Origin: Gammaproteobacteria bacterium | Lineage (GTDB): Bacteria; Pseudomonadota; Gammaproteobacteria; Eutrophobiales; Eutrophobiaceae | Direction: 5' to 3' | Assembly: GCA_028819495.1 (NCBI GenBank) | Contig: JAPPLI010000196.1 | Span: 1-32,536, forward strand | DNA: 32,536 nucleotides | Shown: piece after piece, positions 9,121 to 17,292 of the stretch | Numbering within the stretch: the first letter of the stretch is position 1 | Layout: each line of letters begins with the position of its first letter | Notes under the pieces: generated by a model | Told to the model about the DNA's origin: nothing | Seen by the model: the letters and a program-made list of their open reading frames with translations, nothing else | The model's database searches: none | Made by a program: the position numbers and the translations under genes

Positions 9121-10371
9121 ATGACTTATCAATCTCGCATTGCAGACATAGAGTTGGAACAGCGACTTTCTTCTGCGGGAGGGGTCGTCATCGAGGGCCC
9201 CAAAGCCTGCGGTAAAACGGCCACTGCCAGACAGAGGGCTGCGAGCGAGGTACTGCTGGATGTCGATGAGGAGGCTCGACGGACAATCGCAATCGATGCC
9301 GCTCTGGTCCTGGATGGTAAAACTCCTCGTTTAATCGACGAGTGGCAGGTGGAACCCAACATCTGGAACCATATCCGCCGGGCTGTGGATGATCGCGCCC
9401 GCCCCGGTCAGTTCATCCTCACCGGCTCAGCAGTTCCTGCGGATGATATCACCCGGCATACGGGAGCGGGGCGCCTGGCCCGCCTGCGCATGCGGCCGAT
9501 GTCCCTGTTCGAGGCTGGACGCTCATCCGGTGTGCTTTCGCTGGCAGACCTGCTTGCTGGAGCGCCGCCTCGGAGTCCAAGAGCCGAATTGTCTGTCAGT
9601 ACAGTAGCTGAACTGGTGTCAGTGGGAGGCTGGCCGGGCCATTTAGGCCGTTCTCCAAAATATGCGCAACAGGCTAACCGGCATTACCTCGCCGAGGTCT
9701 GCCGGAGTGACATCGAACGGGTGGATGGAATACGGCGGGACCCGGAAAAGGTCAGCCGTTTTCTGCAGTCCCTCGCCCGCAATGTGGCTACCCAGGCAGC
9801 AGTATCGACCATGGCCAAGGATGTGGGTGGCGCAGACGGCGCTTTGAGAGAGAACACGGCACATGAATACCTGACGGCGCTTGAACGCCTGATGATCGTT
9901 GAGGACCAGCCGGCATGGACGCCGCATTTGCGTTCAAGGTCGAAATTGCGGGGCAGGCCCAAGCGGCACTTCGTCGATCCTTCCCTGGCGGTGGCGGCCC
10001 TGCGCGCGAACCCTGATCGATTATTAAAAGATCTCAACCTGCTCGGATTGCTTTTTGAATCCATGGTTATTCGCGACTTGCGCATTTACGCCCAGGCCGC
10101 CGAAGCTGAAGTACTGCAGTACCGTGACAATACGGGTTTGGAAGTGGATGCCATCATACAAGCCGGGGATGGGCGCTGGGCGGCTTTTGAGGTCAAGCTG
10201 GGGGCGGCTCGCGTCGATGAAGGCGCTGCCAGCCTGTTGAAGTTTGTCGAGCGCGTGGACCTGGACCGGTGCGGCAAACCGTCGGCGCTTGGAGTGATCG
10301 TATCGGACGGCTATGGATACGTGCGCGAAGATGGCATAAGTGTGATTCCAATCGGCGCCCTGGGCCCATGA
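9121..10371 (+). CDS. AAA-family ATPase with DUF4143 (PD-(D/E)XK-like) C-terminal domain
   Basis: This belongs to a widespread, poorly understood group of prokaryotic ATPases. The N-terminal AAA domain has Walker A GPKACGKT (residues 26-33), Walker B-like PRLIDEWQ (69-76) and the sensor segment ILTGSAVP (about 99-106). The middle is helical. The C-terminal DUF4143 domain has EVD at 341-343 and EVK at 357-359, the D...ExK spacing of a PD-(D/E)XK nuclease-like fold. The length of 416 aa is normal. It lies between mnmG and rsmG, which are usually adjacent, and its stop overlaps the rsmG start by 4 nt (ATGA). A four-unit 23-bp tandem repeat precedes it, and no strong ribosome-binding site is seen before the ATG. 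It was probably acquired horizontally. Defence, toxin-like or regulatory roles are all possible. Confidence 0.88.
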   Translation: MTYQSRIADIELEQRLSSAGGVVIEGPKACGKTATARQRAASEVLLDVDEEARRTIAIDAALVLDGKTPRLIDEWQVEPNIWNHIRRAVDDRARPGQFILTGSAVPADDITRHTGAGRLARLRMRPMSLFEAGRSSGVLSLADLLAGAPPRSPRAELSVSTVAELVSVGGWPGHLGRSPKYAQQANRHYLAEVCRSDIERVDGIRRDPEKVSRFLQSLARNVATQAAVSTMAKDVGGADGALRENTAHEYLTALERLMIVEDQPAWTPHLRSRSKLRGRPKRHFVDPSLAVAALRANPDRLLKDLNLLGLLFESMVIRDLRIYAQAAEAEVLQYRDNTGLEVDAIIQAGDGRWAAFEVKLGAARVDEGAASLLKFVERVDLDRCGKPSALGVIVSDGYGYVREDGISVIPIGALGP

Positions 10372-11018
10372 GCAGCCTTGACAAAAGCCCCAACCCGGCT
10401 CAACTAACCCGCCACCTGCACCAGGGCCTGGTGGAACTGGGCCTGGACCCGCAGTCCTGTCCCTGCGAGGAATATCTGCAATATATCGATTTGCTTGCAA
10501 AATGGAACCGGGCTTACAACCTGTCGGGAGTGCGGGATAAACAACGCATGATCCATGCCCATGTACTGGACAGTCTTGCCGCGCTGCCTTATATCCGCGG
10601 GAACCGTTGTCTTGATGCAGGCACCGGCGCGGGCCTGCCCGGTTTTGTCCTGGCGCTGACGCAGCCGGACGTGGAATGGACCTTGCTGGATTCAAATGGC
10701 AAGAAAGTGCGTTTTCTGCACCAGCTCCTGTTCGAGATGAAGACCGGGAACGTCGAGATCGTCCACTCCCGGGCAGAGAAGTTCTTGTCTTCCGTTTCTT
10801 ATTCATCCATTATTTCCAGGGCATTCGGTTCCCTGTCCGCCTGTTACAGGGCAGTGGAGCATTTGTTGCACCCGGGCGCCCGGCTGTTGGCGATGAAAGG
10901 CAGGGTGCCGGATACGGAATTGCAGGAAGTGGCCGGTTGGGTGAAATCCGTCACAATAGAGGAATTGCACGTCCCGGGTATCGACGCGCACAGAAGCCTG
11001 GTGCTGATGGAGCGATGA
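10368..11018 (+). CDS. rsmG: 16S rRNA (guanine(527)-N7)-methyltransferase RsmG (GidB)
   Basis: RsmG methylates N7 of G527 in 16S rRNA using SAM; loss of this activity is known to give low-level streptomycin resistance. The protein has KWNRAYNLSGVRD near residues 45-57 and the SAM-binding motif LDAGTGAGLPG at 82-92, then TLLDSNGKKVRFL, all typical of the family. The ATG at 10368 was chosen because it gives a 216-residue protein of normal length and an ATGA overlap with the upstream ATPase stop; an earlier in-frame start at 10269 would run deep into the ATPase gene. Its own stop overlaps an in-frame ATG of the parA reading frame (11015), so the operon is tightly packed. Confidence 0.96.
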   Translation: MSSLDKSPNPAQLTRHLHQGLVELGLDPQSCPCEEYLQYIDLLAKWNRAYNLSGVRDKQRMIHAHVLDSLAALPYIRGNRCLDAGTGAGLPGFVLALTQPDVEWTLLDSNGKKVRFLHQLLFEMKTGNVEIVHSRAEKFLSSVSYSSIISRAFGSLSACYRAVEHLLHPGARLLAMKGRVPDTELQEVAGWVKSVTIEELHVPGIDAHRSLVLMER

Positions 11019-11044
11019 AAAACAGGGTTTGTCCGAATCAGTTA

Positions 11045-11839
11045 ATGAATGAATTCAGCGAAAAAGATGCCAGGATCATGGCGGTAACCAACCAGAAGGG
11101 CGGTGTGGGGAAGACCACGACCAGCGTGAACCTCGCCGCGTCCCTGGCCTCTGCAAAGCGCAAGGTGTTGCTCATCGATCTCGACCCCCAGGGAAATGCC
11201 ACCATGGGCAGCGGTATCGATAAAAACGGATTGGAATATACCGGCTATGACGTGCTGGCGGGAAATATGAAACTCGCGGATGTGCTGGTGGAGGCACCGC
11301 TCTGCGGCTATGACCTGGCGCCCGGCAACTCCGACCTGACCGGCGCTGAAGTGGCCCTGTTGCAGGGGAAAGCGCGACTTGATCGCTTGCGAAAAGCCGT
11401 TAAACCGGTACGCTCCCGTTACCAGTATATTTTCATCGACTGTCCTCCTTCATTGAACATGTTGACGGTGAATGCCCTGGTCGCCGCAGATACCGTGGTC
11501 ATCCCGGTTCAATGTGAATACTATGCGTTGGAGGGTTTGACGGCGCTGCTGGACACCATTGAGAACATACACAGGTATTATAATCCGCAACTGCAAATCG
11601 GCGGTCTGTTACGCACCATGTATGACGCCCGCAACAACCTGTCCGCCGAAGTGTCCGAACAATTGCTCGAACACTTCGGCGACAAGCTATATGAGACGGT
11701 CATCCCGCGCAACGTGCGCCTGGCGGAGGCTCCCAGCCATGGCATGCCTGTTATAAAATATGACAGAACCTCACGCGGCGCGGTGGCTTATATGAACCTC
11801 GCTGGCGAAATGATAAACCGGGAAAAACAGGCGGCCTGA
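11045..11839 (+). CDS. parA: Chromosome-partitioning ATPase ParA (Soj)
   Basis: ParA is the deviant Walker ATPase that moves ParB-parS complexes on the nucleoid during chromosome segregation. The deviant Walker A motif KGGVGKTT is at residues 18-25, followed by LLIDLDPQGN and FIDCPPSLNMLTVNAL. The length is 264 aa from the chosen ATG at 11045. The family usually begins with an A-R-I-x-A-V-T-N strand, and DARIMAVTN fits that, so the ATG at 11078 (in the middle of this strand) is less likely. The ATG at 11015, overlapping the rsmG stop, is a credible alternative that adds ten residues. It is followed by parB after 25 nt. No parS consensus was found in the window by eye. Confidence 0.95.
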   Translation: MNEFSEKDARIMAVTNQKGGVGKTTTSVNLAASLASAKRKVLLIDLDPQGNATMGSGIDKNGLEYTGYDVLAGNMKLADVLVEAPLCGYDLAPGNSDLTGAEVALLQGKARLDRLRKAVKPVRSRYQYIFIDCPPSLNMLTVNALVAADTVVIPVQCEYYALEGLTALLDTIENIHRYYNPQLQIGGLLRTMYDARNNLSAEVSEQLLEHFGDKLYETVIPRNVRLAEAPSHGMPVIKYDRTSRGAVAYMNLAGEMINREKQAA

Positions 11840-11864
11840 CTTTGTTCAATACGAGAAAACACGA

Positions 11865-12740
11865 ATGAGTGCAAGAAAACGAGGACTGGGCAGGGGACTG
11901 GAGGCTTTATTGGGTCCCGTATCTGTAGCCGACAGTGCGGTCGACGATCGCGCGGAGGAATTACGTACCCTGCCGGTCGAATTATTGCAGCGGGGCGCAA
12001 ACCAGCCGCGCCTGGATTTTGATTCGGACGCCTTGCAGGAACTGGCGGACTCCATCAGCGCGCAAGGGGTGCTCCAGCCGGTCCTGGTCAGGCCGCTTGC
12101 CGATTCCGGAAAGTTTGAGATCATCGCCGGTGAACGGCGCTGGCGCGCGGCGCAACTGGCGGGTTTGCATGAAATTCCCGCGGTAGTGAGAACGCTGGAT
12201 GATCGCGCGGCGATGTGTATCGCCCTGATAGAGAATATTCAGAGGGAAGACCTGAACCCGCTGGAACATGCCCGCGGCCTGGCGCGATTGGCGGATGAAT
12301 TCGATATGACCCATGACCTCATCGCCGAATCTGTGGGGCGCTCGCGCTCGGCGGTGACCAACATGCTGCGCCTGCTGGAGTTGTGTGACGAGGTGAAGCA
12401 TTTGCTGGAAAGCCGGCAACTGGAGATGGGCCACGCGCGCGCGCTGCTGACGCTGAGCGAGCAGCAGCAGAGATGGGCGGCGCAGCAGATCATCAAGTCG
12501 GGCCTGTCGGTGCGGGCAACCGAGGCCTTGGTACGGCGCCTGCAGAAGGCAAAGACCGTACTGAAGCCCGGGGAGGGCCGGGTTGATCCCGACATCAGGC
12601 GGTTGGAGACGGAACTGTCCGAACAGATCGGCGCGGCTGTCACCATACAACAGAGAAAGCAGGGTAAAGGCACACTTCGTATCGCATACGGTTCCCTGGA
12701 TCAACTGGATGGCATCCTGGCCAGGATCCGCAACAAATAA
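11865..12740 (+). CDS. parB: Chromosome-partitioning protein ParB (Spo0J)
   Basis: ParB is the CTP-dependent clamp that loads at parS and spreads on DNA, acting with ParA. The N-terminus RGLGRGLEALLG is the usual ParA-interacting segment. The CTP-binding region includes GERRWRAAQLAGL (about residues 89-101) and ENIQREDLNPLEHA (123-136). The helix-turn-helix that reads parS is ESVGRSRSAVTNMLRLLEL (about 155-173). A C-terminal dimerisation region closes the protein at 291 aa, a normal length. In many gammaproteobacteria the ATP synthase operon follows parB; here an acyl-CoA synthetase starts only 7 nt after the stop. Confidence 0.96.
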   Translation: MSARKRGLGRGLEALLGPVSVADSAVDDRAEELRTLPVELLQRGANQPRLDFDSDALQELADSISAQGVLQPVLVRPLADSGKFEIIAGERRWRAAQLAGLHEIPAVVRTLDDRAAMCIALIENIQREDLNPLEHARGLARLADEFDMTHDLIAESVGRSRSAVTNMLRLLELCDEVKHLLESRQLEMGHARALLTLSEQQQRWAAQQIIKSGLSVRATEALVRRLQKAKTVLKPGEGRVDPDIRRLETELSEQIGAAVTIQQRKQGKGTLRIAYGSLDQLDGILARIRNK

Positions 12741-12747
12741 GATATAA

Positions 12748-14859
12748 ATGCCGCACTATCTTGAGCCGCTGGTGCGACCGGACAGCATCGCCGTAGTCGG
12801 CGCCAGCCGGCGCCCCGATGCCGTCGGCAATACGGTGTTGAAAAACCTGCTGAAAGGAGAGTTTCCGGGCCCGCTGTACGCCGTCAACCCCCGATACGAT
12901 GAGGTCGAGGGAGCGCCGTGTTACCCATCCCTGTCCGCTTTGCCACAACCCGTTCAACACGTAATCTTCGCGGTCGGCGACCAGCGCCTGGAGGCTGTAC
13001 TGGACGAGGCAGTCGCCTGCGGGGTCGAGGCAGCAATGATATATTCTTCCCTGGTGCTGAAAAAAGATTCAGAGCCGCCGCTCAGGCAGAGAGTTCAAGA
13101 GAAGGCGAAACAGGCCGGCCTGCTGCTGTGCGGCGCCAACAGCATGGGGTTTTACAATTTCGCCCACAACGTCTGGGCCGGCGGCTTCCCGACGCGCTCC
13201 CACCGAAAACCCGGCAACGTTGCCCTTATCAGCCAGTCCGGGGCCGGCATGTCAGGCATCGTGGACCCGGACGAACGCATCGATTTCAGTCTTGCGGTAT
13301 CCACGGGTCTGGAACTCACTGTCACGGCGGAAGATTATCTCGATTACGCGCTGGAGCAGCCGGAAACACGGGTGATAGGTCTGTTCCTGGAAACCAGCCG
13401 CCGTTCTGAAGAACTGGTCGCGGCATTCAGGAAGGCCGCTGATCGGAACATCCCCCTGGTTGCTGTAAAAGTCGGCCGCACCAAATTGGCGGCGCAACTG
13501 GGCGTGTCCCACTCCGGCGCCCTGGCCGGGAGCGATGCGGTGTATGACGCGGTTTTCGACCGCTACGGCGTGCAGTGCGTCGACGATATGGAACAACTGG
13601 CGACGGCGCTGATCATGTTCGCCCAGCCTCATCCTGTTGCTGACGGCGGTATCGTGACCATCCATGACTCGGGTGGCGAGCGCCAGTTGCTCATCGACGC
13701 GGCGGCAAAGCTGGATGCGCCCCTGGCTGAAATATCCGCCCGGACACGGGAAAGACTGGAAGCCCTGCTGGACCCCGGTCTCCCGGCAGTCAATCCCCTG
13801 GATGTCTGGAGCGCGGGCGGACCCGATTACGAAGACAGGCTGGAGGACTGTCTTGCCGCCCTGTTGCAGGACCAAGACGCGGCCCTGGGCGCAGTCGTGC
13901 ACGACAGGGCCGCCCACGGTCGCATCTATCCCGAATACGTCCGCCACCTGCGCAGGGGTCACGAGGCCTCAGGCAAGCCGGTTTTCCTGGTCTCCAACCG
14001 GCAGGGAACCGGGGCCGATCCCTTGGTAGCGGAGACGACCCGCGCCGGCTTTCCCGTGCTGGACGGTATCGCGTCCTTCCTGACCGGCGCGAAATGCCTG
14101 CTGGCGTACCGTGACTTCGAGGCCCGGCCCGTTATCAGACCACCCTGCCTGTCCGACTCTGCCATGTCCGGGTGGCGCGCCCGGTTGGCGGGCATCGACG
14201 ATATTGATGAAATCGAAGCCGGCCGGTTCCTGCGGGACTGCGGCATTCCCATGGTAACGGCGCGGTCAGTTAGTGACGAAGCCGAACTGGAAAGCCTGCG
14301 GGCGGAAATGAGTTACCCGGTCGTGATGAAGACGGCTATGCCGGGCATTCACCATAAATCAGACGTGGGCGGGGTGCGGCTGAACATTCGCGATGAGGCC
14401 GAACTGATCCGGGTCTATCGGGAAATATCCGAACGTCTGGGCAACCGGGTCCTCATCGCTCCCATGCTGGATGCACCCGGCGTTGAGATGATCCTGGGCA
14501 TGACCACGGACGAGCAGTTCGGCCCGATGATCATCATGGGCATCGGCGGCGTGCATGCCGAACTGTTACAGGACGTTGTTACCGTCGCCCCGCCGTTCGA
14601 TGCAGCCACGGCGCTGCGCAGCCTGGGCCGGCTGAAAATGCGCAAACTGCTGGATGGCGCCCGCGGCGCTCCGCCGGTGGACGTCACTGCGTTCTGTGAA
14701 GCCGCCGCCATTCTCTCAGTAATCGCGGTCGAGTTTGCAGACCTGGTGCGGGAAGTTGATATCAACCCGATCAAGGTTTATGAACAGGGTTGCATGGGAC
14801 TGGATGCCCTGATGATCTGCAAGACGGAAGGGGTCAATAAGGATAAAATGACAGCATGA
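12748..14859 (+). CDS. Acetate-CoA ligase (ADP-forming)-type acyl-CoA synthetase, fused alpha-beta
   Basis: NDP-forming acyl-CoA synthetases interconvert acyl-CoA plus NDP and phosphate with acid, CoA and NTP via a phosphohistidine. The N-terminal CoA-binding Rossmann domain starts with SIAVVGASRRPDAVGN (residues 13-28). The succinyl-CoA-ligase-like domain has GNVALISQSGAGMSG, and VSHSGALAGSD contains His255, at the position expected for the phosphorylated histidine of the alpha subunit. A C-terminal ATP-grasp domain carries YPVVMKTAMPGIHHKSDVGG, the beta-subunit signature. At 703 aa this is a complete fused enzyme. It begins 7 nt after parB and overlaps the next gene by 4 nt, so it appears to have joined the par transcript. 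The acyl substrate is unknown; aromatic or branched acids are possible. Confidence 0.9.
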   Translation: MPHYLEPLVRPDSIAVVGASRRPDAVGNTVLKNLLKGEFPGPLYAVNPRYDEVEGAPCYPSLSALPQPVQHVIFAVGDQRLEAVLDEAVACGVEAAMIYSSLVLKKDSEPPLRQRVQEKAKQAGLLLCGANSMGFYNFAHNVWAGGFPTRSHRKPGNVALISQSGAGMSGIVDPDERIDFSLAVSTGLELTVTAEDYLDYALEQPETRVIGLFLETSRRSEELVAAFRKAADRNIPLVAVKVGRTKLAAQLGVSHSGALAGSDAVYDAVFDRYGVQCVDDMEQLATALIMFAQPHPVADGGIVTIHDSGGERQLLIDAAAKLDAPLAEISARTRERLEALLDPGLPAVNPLDVWSAGGPDYEDRLEDCLAALLQDQDAALGAVVHDRAAHGRIYPEYVRHLRRGHEASGKPVFLVSNRQGTGADPLVAETTRAGFPVLDGIASFLTGAKCLLAYRDFEARPVIRPPCLSDSAMSGWRARLAGIDDIDEIEAGRFLRDCGIPMVTARSVSDEAELESLRAEMSYPVVMKTAMPGIHHKSDVGGVRLNIRDEAELIRVYREISERLGNRVLIAPMLDAPGVEMILGMTTDEQFGPMIIMGIGGVHAELLQDVVTVAPPFDAATALRSLGRLKMRKLLDGARGAPPVDVTAFCEAAAILSVIAVEFADLVREVDINPIKVYEQGCMGLDALMICKTEGVNKDKMTA

Positions 14860-16007
14860 ATCTGGAAAATGACGTTGACGATCTGAACATTACCCTCGGG
14901 GTGGAAGAAGAATTTTTCCTGGTGGACCCGGAATCCAGGGCTTTGCTGGCAGACCCCGACCCGCAGATCTTCGAGACCTGCAAGGCGAACCAGGGACCCC
15001 ACAAGGTAGTGCATGAATTCCTGCGTTCCCAGATTGAGATCAGCACCCGGGTCTGCACATCAGTGGACGATGTACGCAGCGCGTTAATGGAAACCCGGCG
15101 GGTGATGATTGACGGCGCAGCTCAACACGGCGTTGCGCTGATGGCTTCGTCCACCCATCCCTTTGCCGCATGGGATGAGCAATTGCCAACGCCTAATGAC
15201 CGTTACGAGGCCTTTGCAAATACTTACCAGGAAAGTGTCAGGCGGTTGCTGGTCGGCGGCCTGCACATTCACGCAGGCTTCGGCGATCCTGAAACCCGCA
15301 TCCGGGTGATGACCGCGCTGAGGCGTTACCTGCCCGTGCTGAATGCCCTGTCCGCCTCGTCTCCTTTCAGCGGCGGACGGGAAACGGGGTTCAAGTGCGG
15401 CCGTCTCAACCTGATGGGGGCGCTGCCCCGCACCAGCGTGCCCAGGGAGCTGAACTCGAAAGCGGATTTCGACCGCCTGGTGGCGGACTATCAGCGTATG
15501 GAATTTATCAGTGACGGCAGCGAGCTATGGTGGGATATCCGTCCGTCTCATACGTTTCCTACCATCGAATTGCGCATTTGTGATATCTGCCCGCGCCTGG
15601 AGGACACGATGGGCATTGTGGCATTGTATGCTTCACTGGTTCGCTGGTTGCTGAGACAGGCGCGGGAAGACAGGCTGCCGCCCGAACCCCCCACAGAAAT
15701 CATCACTGAAAACGTCTGGCTGGCGCAGCGTTACGGCGTGCTGGCTTTTCTCGGAGATACAATGAATGGCGGGCGCGTGGACATAGCCGACATGGTGACC
15801 CGGCTGGTGGATGATCTCAGCGAAGACGCACAGGCGCTGGACTGTGAAAATGAATTGCGGCATATACTGGATATTATCCGGGAAGGCGCCGGTGCAGACC
15901 GGCAAATCGACTGTTACCGTCTCAGCCTGCTGGACGGCGTTACGAAAGAGGAAGCCTTACGTTCGGTCGTGGATATGACTCTGGCCGAAACCACAGCAGG
16001 CATATAA
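14856..16007 (+). CDS. ybdK: YbdK-type carboxylate-amine ligase (GCS2 family)
   Basis: Members of this family resemble glutamate-cysteine ligase and form an amide bond between a carboxylate and an amine with ATP hydrolysis; the E. coli YbdK has weak gamma-glutamylcysteine ligase activity. The protein starts with TLGVEEEFFLVDPESRAL, the nucleotide and metal-binding strand of the fold. It later has GGLHIHAGF near residue 133-141 and SHTFPTIELRICDICP, both family signatures. The length of 383 aa is complete. It overlaps the acyl-CoA synthetase stop by 4 nt (ATGA), so the two are translationally coupled, which hints at a shared pathway in which an acid is either thioesterified or amidated. The gene ends 15 nt before a palindromic repeat that probably marks the operon end. 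Confidence 0.88.
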   Translation: MNLENDVDDLNITLGVEEEFFLVDPESRALLADPDPQIFETCKANQGPHKVVHEFLRSQIEISTRVCTSVDDVRSALMETRRVMIDGAAQHGVALMASSTHPFAAWDEQLPTPNDRYEAFANTYQESVRRLLVGGLHIHAGFGDPETRIRVMTALRRYLPVLNALSASSPFSGGRETGFKCGRLNLMGALPRTSVPRELNSKADFDRLVADYQRMEFISDGSELWWDIRPSHTFPTIELRICDICPRLEDTMGIVALYASLVRWLLRQAREDRLPPEPPTEIITENVWLAQRYGVLAFLGDTMNGGRVDIADMVTRLVDDLSEDAQALDCENELRHILDIIREGAGADRQIDCYRLSLLDGVTKEEALRSVVDMTLAETTAGI

Positions 16008-16022
16008 TGAAAGGCTACGAAC

Positions 16023-16064
16023 GGGGTCAGAGTAAGAAATTCGAAGAATTTTTACTCTGACCCC
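16023..16064. repeat. GGGGTCAGAGTAA inverted-repeat element, copy 1
   Basis: Perfect 13-bp arms, GGGGTCAGAGTAA at 16023-16035 and its complement at 16052-16064, enclose a smaller inverted repeat (AAATTC / GAATTT). The same arms recur at 27119-27159. Sequences of this type are associated in other genomes with REP-like elements and their RAYT (Y1) transposases; no transposase lies nearby. It could also act as a stem-loop terminator, though it lacks a downstream T tract. Confidence 0.85.
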
Positions 16065-16088
16065 ATAAATCTATCTTCTGAATAACAC

Positions 16089-17159
16089 ATGAACCCAGCC
16101 AAGAAAATTCATAAAGGCAGGGGAACTTCCTCCAAGGTCGATGCCCGCTTTCTCGAACATCGGCGCGCCGAATTCGACGACGGCTGGGCGCTGGAACAGG
16201 AAGAGAGGGCTATACCCACGGAAATCTTCCGGGAAACCCCGCGCACGGTCATTACCCGCAACCAGTCCCCGGACATCCCGTTTGAAACCTCTGTCAATCC
16301 CTACCGGGGTTGCGAGCACGGGTGTGTCTACTGCTACGCCCGCCCCAGTCACGCCTACGTGGATTTATCGCCGGGAATAGATTTTGAAACAAAGATATTC
16401 GCCAAAACCAATGCCGCGGAAATATTGCGGAAAGAACTGGGCAAACCCCGTTATGTCTGCAAACCCATCGCCATGGGCACCAACACGGACCCCTATCAAC
16501 CTGCTGAACGGCAGCTTCGCATCACCAGGGACATTATCCAGGTGCTGCATGATTGCCGTCATCCGTTGTCCATAGTCACCAAATCCTGGTTGGTTGAACG
16601 GGACCTGGACCTGCTCGGGCCCATGGCTGCGGACGGCCTGGCCAAGGTATTCGTGTCGGTGACATCACTCAACCATGACCTGGCCAGGCGCTTGGAACCG
16701 CGCACAACCGCCCCGGCGCGGCGCCTGAAAACCGTGCAGGCCCTGAACCGCGCCGGCGTGCCTGCAGGAGTCATGTTTGCGCCGGTTATCCCCTTCATCA
16801 ATGACGCGGAAATGGAGAGCGTACTGCAACAGGCTGCGGCAGCCGGCGCCAAAACGGCCGGTTATGTCATTTTGCGGTTGCCGAACGAGGTCAAGCAATT
16901 GTTCCGCGAGTGGCTGGAGACCCATGAACCGGGGAAAACGGAACACGTGTTCAGTATCATTCGCGATTTGAGGTCGGGACGCGAGAATGACCCCGAATAT
17001 TTCACCCGCATGCGCGGCCAGGGTGTTTACGCCGACCTGATCCGGAGCCGGTTCCAGAATGCCTGCCGGAAATTCGGCTTGAACAACGAAAGAGGAGAAT
17101 TAAACACCGGTCTGTTCAAGCCGCCCGTAGTCGCGGACCGCCAGCAATCCCTGTTTTAA
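16089..17159 (+). CDS. PA0069-family radical SAM protein
   Basis: This is a radical SAM enzyme that should bind a 4Fe-4S cluster through three cysteines, C75, C79 and C82, in the segment RGCEHGCVYCYARPSHAY (CxxxCxxC). The sequence around it, including ETSVNPYRG just before the cysteines and the later IAMGTNTDPYQPAER, matches the conserved PA0069/Rv2578c family, distantly related to spore photoproduct lyase. Members are common in proteobacteria, but their reaction is not established; a role in DNA repair has been suggested for relatives. The length of 356 aa is normal. It stands alone between the GGGGTCAGAGTAA repeat and the TonB receptor gene and is probably transcribed independently. Confidence 0.92.
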   Translation: MNPAKKIHKGRGTSSKVDARFLEHRRAEFDDGWALEQEERAIPTEIFRETPRTVITRNQSPDIPFETSVNPYRGCEHGCVYCYARPSHAYVDLSPGIDFETKIFAKTNAAEILRKELGKPRYVCKPIAMGTNTDPYQPAERQLRITRDIIQVLHDCRHPLSIVTKSWLVERDLDLLGPMAADGLAKVFVSVTSLNHDLARRLEPRTTAPARRLKTVQALNRAGVPAGVMFAPVIPFINDAEMESVLQQAAAAGAKTAGYVILRLPNEVKQLFREWLETHEPGKTEHVFSIIRDLRSGRENDPEYFTRMRGQGVYADLIRSRFQNACRKFGLNNERGELNTGLFKPPVVADRQQSLF

Positions 17160-17292
17160 AATTCTCGCCGGTCGGGTGTCATTCCGGGCCCCGGCTTAAA
17201 ACATGCCGGAGCGTGCTGTGCTTTCGCGGAAAAGGCGAATGTAGTAAAATATGCCTTTCTTCAGTCAATCTCTTTCCTTCAAGGAGAATGTG
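17160..17292 (+). promoter_or_regulatory. Leader of the TonB receptor gene with strong ribosome-binding site
   Basis: This 133-bp gap holds a possible -10 element (TAAAAT near 17243-17248) without a convincing -35 box, and a clear AAGGAG at 17281-17286 that sets the receptor start at 17293. An in-frame upstream ATG at 17251 would precede the ribosome-binding site and add 14 residues before the signal peptide, so it is unlikely. Confidence 0.45.

Noticed and set aside
16941-16952. GAACACGTGTTC palindrome as a parS site
   Set aside because: The usual parS consensus has GTTTCACGTGAAAC-like arms; here the arms are in the opposite sense, and the site is inside the radical SAM gene.
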